From Ovis canadensis (lineage: Eukaryota > Chordata > Mammalia > Artiodactyla > Bovidae), in contig NC_091250.1 in assembly GCF_042477335.2 (NCBI RefSeq), forward strand, positions 133,459,384 through 133,523,383: 64,000 bases of DNA, written 5' to 3'. The position numbers and the translations under genes are program-made. The notes beneath the pieces were generated by a model. That model was not told the origin of the DNA and searched no databases. It saw only the letters and a list, made by a program, of their open reading frames with translations. This document shows, in pieces, positions 11,680 through 24,155 of the stretch. Positions within the stretch are counted from its first letter, which is position 1. Every line of letters starts with the position of its first letter.

Positions 11680-11890
11680 TCATGCTTTATTCCCTGACAG
11701 TATCCATCTTTCCAAATTGATTTTTGATATCCATAGTGACCTGGAAAGGAGACACGGTGATAACTCCCGGAAAGTGGAAAACAATATTATCGCCACAAAT
11801 ATGAATTACTGGCCGCCAGGTTAAATCTACTGTGCGATGAGTTATGTGACCCCGGCGCTCCTATAATTCCTGGGAAGTTTATGGAGTCAG
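11680..11890. promoter_or_regulatory. Candidate conserved noncoding element
   Basis: A sharply bounded AT-rich island with CCAAATTGATTTTTGATATC, AACAATATTATCGCC, ATATGAATTACTGG and CCTATAATTCC between GC-rich flanks. It contains no repeat family and no credible frame. It resembles the other homeodomain-motif islands in the window. Confidence 0.42.
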
Positions 11891-12539
11891 GCGAGGACTG
11901 TGGACGCTGACAAGCGCTAACAGCCAGAGCGGCCCCCAGCAAGTCTCGGGGCCGTGTGATTTAGCCGCCCGGGCGCCGCGGACCGCTGGGTTCTGCCTTG
12001 GGGGCGGGAGGCAAAGGGCAGTCACTCCCGGGCTCAGGGACTTCATTTGTCGGTTCCTGCCACTCTCGGGGCTGGGGACGCCCGCCTGCTGCCCTGAGAG
12101 AGCAGCAGAGCCGCCCGCCCGGGGGCGCTGTCATCCTGGGCCTGGCGGGGAGGGCCATTGCAGACCAGTCTGGGGCTCGCTGACTGACCGCATGCCCTCC
12201 GGGGGCGGGGGGCACATGGTGCTCCCCAGGCCCCGCCCAGAAGTCACAGCCCCCAGGAGCAGCCTCCACCCCTGCAGGTGACGACTGGGGGCCTGGCCAC
12301 GGGTGGACCCAGCAGGACGCAAGGCGAGAGCCTGTGGTGAGGAGGGGACTGGCTTCCCCGGGGGGTCAGGCCCAGCCCCGGGCGGACCACACGGCACGGA
12401 GCGGGCACCCAGGATGTTGCTGCAAGGCTTGCCTGCAGCTGCCGTCTCCTGGACGAGGAGAATGAACAGATGGACGAGGAGGTGACGGAGCGAGAGAGCA
12501 AGCGAACACGGAGCCCGACCGCACGCGAGGCTGCGACCC
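11891..12539. other. GC-rich intergenic DNA, no gene recognised
   Basis: No exon or repeat family recognised between the AT-rich island and the minisatellite. Confidence 0.45.
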
Positions 12540-13395
12540 CGGCACCTGCGCCAGTCAGCCCGACCACCCCCGTCAATCAGCCCCGTTAGTCAGCCCCACC
12601 AGCCCATCAGCCCCACCAGCCCCATCAGCCCCACCGCACACAAGGCTGCGTCCCTGGCCCCCCCATGAGTCAGCCCAACACGCACACGAGGCGGGGTCCC
12701 CACACCCCCCATCAGCCCGACCCTCACACGAAGCTACATCCCCCACCACCCCCATCAGCCCAACCTGCACACGAGGCGGGGTCCCTGGCCCACCACCCCC
12801 ATCAGCCTGACCCGCACGCGAGGCGGGGTCCCCACCACCCCCTCCCATCAGCCCAACCACCCCCATCAATCAGCCTCATCAGCCCGACCCGCACGTGAGG
12901 CTGCGTCCCCCACCACCCCCATCAGCCCAACCTGCACACGAGGCTGTGTCCCTGGCCCCCCCCCATCAATCAGCCCCACCACCCCCACCAGCCCCATCAG
13001 CCCCATCAGCCTGACCGCACAGGAGGCGGGGTCCCCGGCCCACCATCCCCATCAGCCCGACCCGCACACAAGGCTGTGTCCCTGGCCCCCCCCCATCAAT
13101 CAGCCCCATCAGCCCCATCAGCCCCATCAGCCCCATCAGCCTGACCGCACAGGAGGCGGGGTCCCCGGCCCACCATCCCCATCAGCCCGACCCGCACACA
13201 AGGCTGTGTCCCTGGCCCCCCCCCCATCAATCAGCCCCATCAGCCCCATCAGCCCCATCAGCCCGACCGCACAGGAGGCAGGGACCCCGGCCCACGCCCC
13301 CCATCAGCCTGACCCGCACGCGAGGTGGGGTCCCCACCACCCCCATCAGCCCGACCCGCACAGGAGGCGGAGTCCCTGGCCCACCACCGGCCCTC
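12540..13395 (+). repeat. GC-rich minisatellite with 130-bp higher-order period
   Basis: The basic unit is about 40-50 bp: CCCATCAGCCCGACCCGCAC, then AGGCGGGGTCCC, then a short C-rich spacer with CCATCAATCAGCCCC. A larger repeat is superimposed: AGGCTGTGTCCCTGG recurs at 12,941, 13,071 and 13,201, exactly 130 bp apart, and AGGAGGCGGGGTCCCC recurs at 13,021 and 13,151. The near-identity of the 130-bp copies points to recent amplification. It is CpG-rich and probably length-polymorphic. Confidence 0.9.
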
Positions 13396-14290
13396 ATCAG
13401 AAGGGGCAGCTGGGGGCCGGGGGAGGGGCGCTCCGCCCGGGCTGGGGTAAAGCCCACGCAGGCACCTCCTTCCTCCCTGCAGTGACATCGGCCAGCCTCC
13501 CTCTGTCCCGAGTAAGGACTCGGGCCTGAGCCCAGAGGAAGGGAGCCAGACTCCTGAGTGAGGGGCTGGGGGTGCAGGGGGCGGGGGCCACCCAGCTGGG
13601 AGGGAGGGGCCGCCAGATGCAAGGTTGCTCAGGGCACCCTCCCCCAAGTTTGCTCAGGGCACCCTCTCCGCAGTAGCACGGATGGGGCAGGTCCCTGGGT
13701 CACGCCTCTGGGACCCTGGCCCCGAGCAGGACTCCGAGCAGGGCGTGGGCTGGGGGCTGCGGAGAGACCTGGTGTATTCAGGGTCCGTCGTGCGGAGGAG
13801 GAGGGTCTGCGCTTGGTCGGATGCCAGTCAGCCCCCAGCTCAGGCTGTGGAGCCATTCTGGGGGGTGGTCATGGGGGGCTCCAGGTGGGAGGCAGGGCCT
13901 GGCTCTTGCCCCAACATTCGCAGGGCCGGCTGGGTGTCCTCCCCTCCTCCGCCACCCTGAAGCGCTGAGAACCGCCCCTGCAGGAGGGGCCTGGGGGCCG
14001 CACCAGGAGGGGCCTGGACACCTGAGGGGCGGGGTTGCCCTGGGAACCTGCTGTTAGCTGAGCCCCAGAGCCTCCGTCCTGGACTCTGCGGGGTCTCCTT
14101 CCGTCCTGGGGTCTGGGGCCTGTGCTCTCCTCGGGGTGGGGGCACCCAGCCGTCCTGCCCGCATCAGGCGGCCCTCGGGGTGGGGGGTCGGGCAGGCCTG
14201 GGCTCCCCCCGCCCCCTACAGCGCTGGGCAGGGACAGGCTGGAGGCAGGACCTGTGGCCTGTGGCCTGCGGTCTCCCAAGGAGCCCGGAG
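13396..14290. other. GC-rich intergenic DNA, no gene recognised
   Basis: No gene recognised. It contains a small imperfect duplication of CAGGAGGGGCCTGG near 13,980-14,015. Confidence 0.45.
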
Positions 14291-14490
14291 ACAACAAACA
14301 GTGTCATTTAATTGACATGACAAAGTGCCACCATTATTGCAGGCTGACAGAGTGCCGCTCGGGGCAATTTCCGAAAATTATTTAAACAATGTAATGAGTT
14401 AAATGTCAGCGCTGGCTAATTATGTTTATGCTAATTGTTAATTAGCCCCATAATGGAGACAGCCTTAATTAACAATAGTTGTGAGTGTGG
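14291..14490. promoter_or_regulatory. Candidate conserved noncoding element, densest homeodomain-motif island
   Basis: About 200 AT-rich bases sit between strongly GC-rich flanks. They carry TTTAATTGAC, CCATTATTGC, AAAATTATTTAAAC, GCTAATTATG, the inverted pair GCTAATTGTTAATTAGC at 14,430-14,446, CCCATAATGG and CTTAATTAAC. GCTAATT and AATTAGC are exact inverted arms around a 3-base spacer, as expected of a paired homeodomain site. No repeat or coding explanation was found. Enhancer role is inferred. Confidence 0.55.
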
Positions 14491-17400
14491 GCGGTGGGCT
14501 TCCCACTCAGAGGAAACAGGCCGGCTGTGGAGCCCCTGGCCTCCGCCCGGGAGACCCCTGCCAGCCAGCCCGGGGTGGGGGGGGCACGAGCCATCTGCCC
14601 CTTCCTGCCCAGGGGGGAGGTGCCCACGCCCACCAGCCTCTGCCCAGCTCAGGACGGCCGCGGGCCCAGCGCTCCCCTCCCCTCCCCTCCCACGCAGGGA
14701 GCCACCGTCCCGGAGATAAAAGGAAGCGGCGGCCACAGCTGCCCAGCTGGACGTGGGACCTGGGAGCTGAGGCCAGTGGGGCCCGCACAACCCCTCGGGT
14801 AGGAACAGGAGGCGCCCAGCCCTGCCCCGGGCCCACCCGAAAGGTGAGCTCAGCTCCTTGGAGGGATGTCACGGGGAGGGGCGTGTCCCACCTCCGGGCC
14901 CCCTCCGCGGGGTCACCCGGACGTCTGGGAGCCCCAGCGGCAGCTTGTATCAGGAGAGGGGCTGGGCAGGTGGTGCCCAGGGGTGGGGTGGGGTGCTGCA
15001 GGGGGAGGGGTGGGAGAACAGCTCAGGGCTGCCCTGTGGGGGCTGGGCCGAAGTCTGGAGGCCACGCAGAGTTCCCACCCTCGGAGGGGACGGCGAGGAC
15101 AGACAGGGACACAGGATGCGCAGGACACCAAGCCCACACCGCGCCTGCGCCCTGCGCCCCATCCACCCGCTGCAGCGCAGGCCAGGCGCCGGGGGCGGGG
15201 CCGGCTCCCCAGAGTTGCGGGCACCAGCTTCCTCTGCTAGCGGGCCGGGGCTCCACAGGGACAGCGGGCAGTGGAGGGGCGGGCGACCAGGGGCCGGTGA
15301 GCAGCGTCTCCCTCACAGCTCCGTGGAGGGAGACACACAGCGGCTCCACAGGCACGCACGTGGACATGCACACACACGCACACACGCCTGCCTTACGCAA
15401 AGCCTCACTCCAGCTCCGGCCCTCCTGCTTCCTGGACCTGGAGTCACAGCAGGGAGAGGCTCCATGGGCGGCCCCCGCGGGGTCCCTCATGCAAAGCGGG
15501 CAGCGGCAGGAGGGGGTGAGGGGCCCAGGACGGAATCTACCCGAAAGGCTGCAGGCTTGAGGCAGAGACAGAGGGGAGGGAGGGACAGAGGCAGACAGAC
15601 AGGAAAACCAAACCAGAGCAGCGCTTTCCAGGAACACCTTGCCAAAGAAGAGACAGAAACTTGGCCACAGTTCTCTGTGAAAAGCGATGGGCTTGCAGAT
15701 GGCAGAAGTGGCCTTCGAGAGCCGAATCCAGAGTTCAAACCGGAAACACAGAGGCCCAGGAAAGGACAATGCAAGGGAGTGGCAGATGAGCCGGCAGCTC
15801 TCGGGGAGGGGGCCGGGCTGAGGCAGACAAGCTCCACGCGGGCCGCTCGGCCCGCTGACCCAAACAAGGGCACTTTGGTTCCAGCAAAAGAGGGCACCCC
15901 ACCATGGAGTGGGGCCCACAGAGTCGGGGTCACGGAGTCGGGGTCACAGAGCTGGGCCACAGAGTCGGGCTGCCGGGTCCAAGAAGCTGACGCCCACAAG
16001 ACAGGCAAGCGCTTCTGAACCAAGCCAGCAACGACACCAGGATTCCAGGAAACTTTAAAATTAAAGAAAGCATCCCTGAGATTTGAAAACATGGTCCAGG
16101 ACGCGTACGCCAAGAAAGCGTGCACCCGAGGAGCCCCCACGGGGGAACAGCAGCAAGACCCGAGTCAGACCCCCAGTGGCCTCAGATTCCTCCAGGAGAG
16201 AACGTTTACTGGAAGGGACATCCCTGAAGCACCACACAGACACTTCCTGAAGGGCCCCCGAGGCCAGCCCACCGACCGGGAAAGACGCGGCGGGAGGGCC
16301 AGCACAGAGCTCCGTGCAGGAAGCGGACCCCTGCTAGCCAGTGGCCTCCAGCATAGGACCGCTGCCAGGAAGGGAGGGGAGGGGGGCTGCAGGGAGCTGT
16401 GTGAGTCGGGGGTCCCAGAGGAGAGGCCGGTCTGGAGCCCGTCTTCCCAACCCCCCATCTTCAGGGGCAGCAGCTGGTCCTGGAGCCCCCAGCCCCTCCT
16501 TCAACCCCGCCTGTGGCAGCCCCTTGTGCAGACGCGCTGCGCGTGACAGGACACACTCACACACACACACACTCACTCACACACACTCACACCCTGGCGT
16601 CCATGCCTGCCGCCCACACACAGCTGAGGGGCCTTCCTGGCCGGGGTCTGTCACCACGGGCCACCCCCTCCCTGGGGGGTCACCGCCCCAGCTCGGCCTG
16701 GGGGCTAGGCCTGGGAGCCCCCTCCTTCAGCCTGCAGGAGGTGGTGGTGGGCTGTATGTGTCCCTTCGTGGGACAGACACTTGGAGCAGAGAGGGGAACT
16801 CGCAGACCCTGTAAAACAGTGGCCCCAGTCCCGGCCTTGCTTTATTTCTGGCAACAGCAGTGAAAGTTCCATTTTGGGACCTCCTGTTCCTGGCTCCCCA
16901 GTTTCGCAAGGAAGAGGTTTACGAGGAAGCTGACCAAGCCACTTCCTAGGCTCTGGGTCCAGGAGGTGGACGCCCGCAAGGTGCTGAGCTGTGTCTGCAT
17001 GAAAGCCGGGGGCGGGCAGCGCTGACCCCCCGACCCACACCCGCCCCTGACTGTGGCCTAAGGTCCCAGCCGGGGTCCTTAGGGGAGGTCAAGCGGCTGA
17101 CTCTCAACCCGCCAGCTGGCAGTCTGTCCTGCATGATCGCTGACCGCGGCGCTGGGCCCCTGCTTGGGGACAGACCTGCCCCCGGAGGGGTGCCCATCCC
17201 AGGTGAGAAGTCAGCTCAGGCCTCTCAGAGGAGGGGCAACCCCCCAGCTGTGCTGGGGAGGGGGACTGGGCATCCAGGCGGACGCGGGGAGGCCTCCTGG
17301 GTGGTGCACAGTTAAGCGCCCGGTGAGGAGGGTTCTCAGAGGAGCCCAGGGCGGCCCCTCAGGCAGTACCCCGAGCCCAGAGTGTGAGGACTGCGTGGTC

Positions 17401-20400
17401 AGAGAGGGGGTGAGGAGAGGCTGGGCTGGAGCGGTGGTGTTGCCACCCAGCGGAGAGGAGCTCTGGGCTCAGGGTCGCGGGAAGGGCCTCTCCAGGGGAC
17501 AGCCGGTGGATGGGCCTGGAGCCCAGGGAGAAGGCCTGCCCGGAAGCATGCAGAGGAGACAGGAGGGGCGGGGCCTGGGGGTTCGGGGTGACAGGAGAGA
17601 GCCAAGGGCGCAAAGTAGGGGGCGTGTGGGGCAGCGGGACCCCCCCCTGCAGGCCCCACCTAACCCGGGGCGCGTGGGCCCCACCATCAGACGGTCTGAT
17701 GCAGAAAGCTGCTCCACCCAGCCGGGCCGGGAGGAGGACAGAGCGGGCGCGGCTCTGACTGTGCGCCCTCAGGCCTGGCCTGGCACCGGGGGACAGTTCA
17801 GGGTGTTGACCTTGGCCTTGATATGGAGCCGGTGCAGACGCACAGGCGGGCGCTTCCACGGGACCACGGCCCTCCTCTGCCGCAGACAGCTGGCGCCCAG
17901 AGGCGACTCCTGGCTCCTCTGACAGTTAGCGCCTTGGCCCCTTCTGCCCCTCTCGTCCGTCCTGTAGCCGCAAAACCAAAACCCCACTGCTGGGCCTCGA
18001 GGCGGGAACACGGGCGAGACTGGATCTGGAGCCTGCGAGCTCTGGGAGACCCTCGGGGTGCTGGGCTAGGTTCTGGGCCCCTGCTGGGGGTGGGGCAGGG
18101 CTCCTGTCCCCTCGGGAGGGAGGGGCCCTGAGAACTGCAGTCACGGCAGCCCCCTGACCCCGGGTCCCCGCGCTGCCCCTCCCCGGCCCTGGGTTTTCCC
18201 CGAAGTGGGTCCAGGCTTCCGGAGGAGCAGCCAGAGGGACGTGTCTGCACCTACACGGAGCTGACTGGTGCTGTGGGCCGGCTGGGCCGGGGGGAAGCCC
18301 GCAGGCAGGCGGGCGGTAGTGGGTCTCAGCCTCCCCGTGGCCCTGGCCCAGGGGAGCCTGCCAGAGACCACGCGCATCTCCCTGACGTCCGTGTCCTGCC
18401 TGACTGGACATGACCCACACCTGCTGAAGACCCAGGGCATCAACTGGGGGGTGAGCGCGTCACGGGACGGCGCCTGCCTGCCCCCACCCTGCCTTCAGCC
18501 ACGCCTGCCACACGCTCCTGAGGCGCCTGAGGATGGGGCGCCGGCCGCTCTGTCCTGGGGTGGGGCGGTGCACGGAGAACAGGCCGCCCCGAGGCTGGGC
18601 TTGGAGGGGAGCCGGCGGTGCCCGAGGCCGCCGTGCGCCAGCCCCTGGCAGAGGGCCCCCAAGGTCTGCAGCACCCCCGCCTCCCTCCTGGCTCCTATCT
18701 CCCCGGCTCCTTCCAAGCCCATCCGGGACTCTGCTCCGCAGATCGGGGTTTGGCCTGCAGCCCCTCAACGTCAGCTCCTGGCACGTGGAGGATGCCCACC
18801 TGGCCCAGAGCCCTCGGCCCTGGGGAGAATCGTCCTGGCTCAGGGACCCTGACCTGGGCCTGGAGTCTAGAGATGGTGCAGGGGGCTCCGTGAACATTTC
18901 TGGTTGGGAGGGGAGCTGCCAGGCCTGCGGGAGGCCAGACCAGGTGCGTGGCTGGCACAGACATGTCCCAGGAGGTCCTCCCAGCAGCTGGAAGGGTGGG
19001 CAGGGCCTCCAGCGCCCAGAGCCCGGCTCAGACCCCCTTCACGGCCACTCGGGGCCAGTGTTCCTGCAGCCGGAGCCCGCCGCCCCGTTTCTCCTCAGCC
19101 CCGACGGCCCCCACTCGGTTGTGCAGGTCGCCGTGGGGTCCACCCGGCCCCCGGTCCCTCCCCCGGCCCAGAAGGCCCTCCCCACGGTGTCCACAGCAAA
19201 CCCCCTGATGTGGGCCCGCCTGAGCCCGCTCTGCTTGTCTGGACATGTCTGCCCTCGGGGTGGGACGCTCCCGGGAAGGGAGCGCGGAGCGCGCTCACTC
19301 CTGTGTCCCCAGGCCCCGTGAGGTTTGTCCACTGACGGACTGACTGCGCTCTGAAACCGAGTCTTCTGCGGACCCCGGAGCCCAGCCCTGGCCCTTGGGC
19401 TGCTGCCCACGTTTCAGCTCTCACAGCGGCTGGGCCCAACCCTGCGGGAAGCCCCATTTCATTGGCGGGCGGCGGGGGTAGGGGGGCAGGGGAGGCTGAC
19501 CTGTTCCCCCTAGAGGCCCACCTGCCCCCAGGCCAGGAGCAGCGTCAGGTCCAGCAGCGGCCACTCTAACCCTCAGGCCCCCGGCTTCAAGACAAGCAGT
19601 GGCCCTCAGGCGGCTGAGCCCCACGTGGGCGCCGTGGCCAGGGCACGGGGCTGGGCGCCCTCTCGCCCTGCAGTCCCCACGCTTCCCCTCACACCCGCTC
19701 CCGGAAGGGCCAGCGGCCTTGGTGCTGGGGCTCCGGCCCTGGTCCTGAGAGATGGCGCTGAACGAAGGCCTGGAGGCCTCCCTCCCAGGACCAGCCCCCC
19801 AGCCTTCTGACACGCAGTCAGCCTGAGGGGGAGCCGAGAGGTGACCAGGACGAAACCAGAGAGGCCGGCCCCGGGTGCCTCCTACAAGCCAAGCGTGTTG
19901 GACACGCCTCCAGGACGACTTCCAGAAGGAAGCACTTCTGTTCCTGCATCACCCCCTTTACAGACTGGTAAACTAAGGCTGGGGACCGACGTGCTTGTCA
20001 CAGACCCCGTTCGTTAAAGACCCACCCAGTCCACTCAGCTCCCAGGAAGGAGAGCCTCAGACACCAGGCAGGGACTCACAGACCCTCACCCACTGCAGTG
20101 GGCGGGCTTCCTGCAACCCAGGGGTCAGCGGCCCAGACCCCGCCTCAGCAGCCTGTCCAGCTGTGGAGCAGGACAGCGCAGACTCCTTGCTTCCCAGCCC
20201 CCGTCCGCCAAGTGGTGGTCGGGCTGGGGAACAAGGAAAGACCAGGAGAGGAGACGGGAGGCGTCAGACCCTGCAGGGGGCTTCCAGACTGCCAGTCCCA
20301 GATGACCTCCCCCCAGCCATGAGCCCGGGGAGGGGCCTCTGGGGCGCCTGCCCTGTTCTGCAGGCGCCCAGGCCCCGCAGCGCTCACCACTGCGCTTCAG

Positions 20401-20984
20401 GCCTGCCCGTCGAACGCACAGATGGACCGCAAACATGGCTGTCCCAGGGAGTTCTCCAAGACCAGCAAAGTGACGGGCGCGCAGGGAGGCCCCGCCCAGC
20501 GCAGCCCGGAGGCGGCCCCCCAAGTGTGGCGCGGAGGACCTCCCTGCAAAGGCGGGTGGGGGTGCTTGGGTCGTAGCCTGGTGGCCTCAACCTCCTGTTC
20601 AAGGGCCAAGGCATCTTAAGAAGTTGGCCTCTCACGGGGCACAGGGGCAATGGGGGTCATTTTAAAGCCAAACCCGAGGGCACGCTCCCTTGTCCCAAGG
20701 GCCTGCCCGGCCTAGCAGACACCCCAGGAGAGGGGCTGGGGCGGTGAGGATGGAAGGGGAAAGCCGCCACCCTTGCGTCTGCATAGAGCACAGTGGATGG
20801 TACCTCTCTTTAGGAGAAGAGAGGGGACTATGGACAGCTGTGCCCACCCGCCTGTATTTTCAGAAAAGAAGGATGAGAAGGTGAACGGAACAGGGATTAA
20901 CGCAGTTGCCTCCGGGATGGAGAGAGTAGCGTGGCGCCGGGAGGGAGGCAAGGCAGCTGTGGAGGCACTGGGCCGTGGGGTTTG
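14491..20984. other. Long GC-rich intergenic stretch, no gene recognised
   Basis: About 6.5 kb without a supportable gene. The 359-codon + frame at 14,481-15,560 and the 298-codon minus frame at 15,023-15,919 overlap each other on opposite strands, are GC-biased and match no family. A less GC-rich patch at about 15,590-16,100 was not identified. A MIR-like scrap (CCTTTACAGACTGGTAAACT) lies near 19,950. A short near-repeat of GAGTCGGGGTCAC occurs at about 15,920-15,970. Confidence 0.45.
16549..16596 (+). repeat. (CA)n microsatellite, short and interrupted
   Basis: An ACACAC run interrupted by ACTCAC units, inside GC-rich DNA. Confidence 0.85.
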
Positions 20985-21225
20985 CACGCTGGGACCACGT
21001 GATGCCCTTACAGTACCCTGGCCGCAGAGCCGACTCGTTGGAAAAGACCCCGATGCTGGGAAAGGTCAAGGGCAGGAGGAGGGGTGGCAGGATGGGACGG
21101 GTGGGTGGCGTCGCCGCCCCGATGGCCGTGGGTTTGACCAAACTCCAGGAGGTGAGAGAGGCGCTTGGTGCGACACAGCCCTTGCAGAGAGTCGGATGGG
21201 ACTTAATGGCTGAACAGCAAAGGCT
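20985..21225 (+). mobile_element. Diverged BovB 3'-end fragment
   Basis: Contains CCGACTCGTTGGAAAAGACC, CCCGATGCTGGGAAAGG, GGCAGGAGGAGGGGTGGCAG and a decayed terminal GAGAGTCGGATGGGACTTAA. The order matches the other BovB 3' ends in this window, but with much more substitution, so this is an older copy. An A-rich tail with AAATAAA motifs follows at 21,230-21,260. Confidence 0.7.
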
Positions 21226-22542
21226 TTACAAAATAAAAAATAAATAAACAAAGAAAATATCGATTCACCGAATTTTAAGACAAAATAGGACCAGTAACCC
21301 AAACACAGAAAAAGGCTCACTCCACCCGACCGCAGTGCCTGGCGTTTCCATCGACATGTACGTGCCGAGTGGAGTGCAACCTAGGCGTGAACAGATGGAC
21401 CGCACTGAGAAGGCTGCACACTCGGCGACCTTCTCACCGACACAGACAGCGGCTCTGCTGCTTTGAAATTATTGTAGGTGTACTGTAGGATGAGGCGTAC
21501 AAGTAACTATGTTAACATCGTTAGGAAATGGAATTTTTAGCATAAGAGAAGAAAAATGAAATTGCAAATCAAAGAAATGAAATTTAAAAGTGTAATCTTA
21601 ATAAACTATCTGAAAATGAAACTAAGGAAACAATTCCATTTAAAATCCCATAAAAATTTTTAAGAATAAATTTAACCAAGAGGGTGTAAGGCAGGCCCAC
21701 TGAACACTACAAACACTGCTGAGAGGAATTAGGAGCTGACGAGAGGGAGACGTATCCTGCGGCCGTGTTCTCAAAGACTTAATACTGTTTTAAGATGGCA
21801 ATACTCTCCAGACTGGTCTTCAGGTTCACTGAAATCCCTTTCGGAATCCTAACTGACCTCTTTGTACAAACTGACAAGCTGATTCTGTAATTTTCATGGA
21901 ATTGTGGGGGACTCAGAATAGCCCAAAGACCCTGAGAAAGGAGAAAAGAAGGGCCCACTCAGCCCATTCAGACAGCGTGGCGCCACCACAAGGACAGACA
22001 GAGAGGAGAGTGGGCCCGAATAGTCTAGAAACAGAGCGTCGACTGACTGTTCACAGTGGTGCTGAGGCTACTCTGGGTAAGGAAAGCTCTTTTCAACAAA
22101 GGGTGTTGGGAAGACAGAATGTCCACAGGCAAAAGAATGAGCTCAACCCTAACCTCATGCCACACGCAAGGGCTAACTCAGAATGGGTTGGAAACTGTAG
22201 GAACCAAAATTACGTAACTCTTAGAAAAAAAGATAGTGGCAAATATCCACAGTCTCAGACTTGGCAATGGCTTCTTAGATGTGATACCAAAAGCATGAGC
22301 AACAAAAAGAAAAATAGATGAACTTAAAGTTAATAATTTCTGGGCTTCAAAAGACAAAGTACAAAGGACAGCCTCGAGAACAGGAGACAGTATTTCCAAA
22401 TGAGATATCTGACAAGTACGTTGTATCTTGAACGCATAAAAAAATTCTTAAGATTCAATAATAAAAGACCAAATAGTTGCTTAAAAATAGGCAAATGATC
22501 TGAATGGACATTTCCTCAAGAGACATGTACAAACGGCCAGTC

Positions 22543-23772
22543 AGGTCAGTTCAGTCGCTCAGTCGTGTCCTACTCTCTGTGACCCCATGAACCGCAGCAT
22601 GCCAGGCCTCCCTGTCCATCACCAATTCCTGGAGTCCACCCAAACCCATGTCCATCGTGCCGGTGACACCATCCAGCCATCTCATCCTCTGTCCTCCCCT
22701 TCTCCTCCTGCTCTCAATCCTTCCCAGCATCAGAGTCTTTTCAAATGAGTCGGCTCTTCACATGAGGTGGCCAAAGTGCTGGAGTTTCAGCTTTAGCATC
22801 ATTCCCTCCAAAGAAATCCCAGGGCTGATCTCCTTCAGAATGGACTGGTTGGATCTCCCTGCAGTCCAAGGGACTCTCAAGAGTCTTCTCCAACATCACA
22901 GTTCAAAAGCATCAATTCTTCAGGGCTCACCTTTCTTTATAGTCCAATTCTCACATCCATACATGACCACTGGAAAAACGATAGCTTTGACTAGAGGGAC
23001 CTTTGTTGGCAAAGTAATGTCTCTGCTTTTCAATATGCTATCTAGGTTGGTCATAACTTTCCTTCCAAGGAGTAAGTGTCTTTTAATTTCACGGCTGCAG
23101 TCACCATCTGCAGTGATTTTGGAGCCCAAAAATATAAAGTCTGACACTGTTTCCACTGTTTCCCCACGTATTTGCCATGAAGTGATGGGACCGGATGCCA
23201 TGATCTTCGTTTTCTGAATGTTGAGCTTTAAGCCAACTTTTTCACTCTCCTCTTTCACTTTCATCAAGAGGCTTTTGAGTTCCTCTTCACTTTCTGCCAT
23301 AAGGGTGGTGTCATCTGCATATCTGAGGTGATTGATATTTCTCCCGGCAATCTTGATTCCAGCTTGTGTTTCTTCCAGTCCAGCATTTCTCATGATGTAC
23401 TCTGCATAGAAGTTAAATAAGCAGGGTGACAATATACAGCCTTGACATACTCCTTTTCCTATTTGGAACCAGTCTGTTGTTCCATGTCCAGTTCTAACTG
23501 TTGCTTCCTGACCTGCATACAGGTTTCTCAAGAGGCAGGTCAGGTGTCTGGTATTCCCATCTCTTTCAAAAATTTCCACAGTTTACTGTGATCCACACAG
23601 TCAAAGGCTTCAGCATAGTCAATAAAGCAGAAATAGATGTGTTTTTTCTGGAACTCTCTTGCTTTTTCGATAATCCAGTGGATTTTGGCAGTTTGATCTC
23701 TGGTTCCTCTGCCTTTACTAAAACTGGCTTGAACGTCTGGAAGTTCACGGTTCACTATTGCTGAAGCCTGGC
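22543..23772 (-). mobile_element. BovB LINE 3' part, inserted in L1
   Basis: It reads as BovB on the minus strand. The 3' end lies at 22,543 (TCAGTTCAGTCGCTCAGTCG on the + strand). The RT C-terminal half is partly open at 22,920-23,579 and includes the active-site segment YADDTTLM. The 5' truncation lies near 23,772. Upstream RT and endonuclease are absent. The flanks give AAACGGCCAGTCA on the left and TGGCCAATAAATGGCCC on the right, consistent with a decayed target-site duplication in L1. It is less diverged than its host L1. Confidence 0.93.
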
Positions 23773-23878
23773 TTGGATGGCCAATAAATGGCCCATAAAC
23801 ATATGAGAAAGATGCTCAGTGTCACAGGTCATCAGAGAAATGCAAGTCAAAACCACAGTGAGATACCACATCACACTC

Positions 23879-24155
23879 CCTGCTGCTGCTGCTGCTGCGT
23901 CGCTTCAGTCGTGTCCGACTCTGCGTCCCCACAGACGGCAGCCCACCAGGCTCCCCCGTCCCTGGGATTCTCCAGGCAAGAACACTGGAGTGGGTTGCCA
24001 TTTCCTTCTCCAATGCGTGAAAGTGAAAAGTGAAAGGGAAGTCGCTCTCGTGTCCAACTCTTTGCGACCCCATGGACCGCAGCCCACCAGGCTCCTCTGT
24101 CCATGGGATTTTCCAGGCAAGAGCACTGGAGTGGGGTGCCATCGCCTTCTCTGTT
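23879..24155 (-). mobile_element. Bov-A2 SINE (dimeric), inserted in L1
   Basis: Starts with a (TGC)n run, the complement of the usual AGC microsatellite tail. Two Bov-A monomers follow, each containing CAGCCCACCAGGCTCC, GGCAAGA and ACTGGAGTGGG. L1 sequence flanks it on both sides (ATACCACATCACACTCCC to the left, AGATAATAATAAGTGC to the right). Confidence 0.92.

Noticed and set aside
14481-15560. 359-codon + strand open frame
   Set aside because: GC-biased, overlapped by a long opposite-strand frame, no domain, no splice or promoter support; chance frame.
15590-16100. Less GC-rich patch considered as exon or retroposon
   Set aside because: No consistent frame, splice sites or repeat motifs were found.
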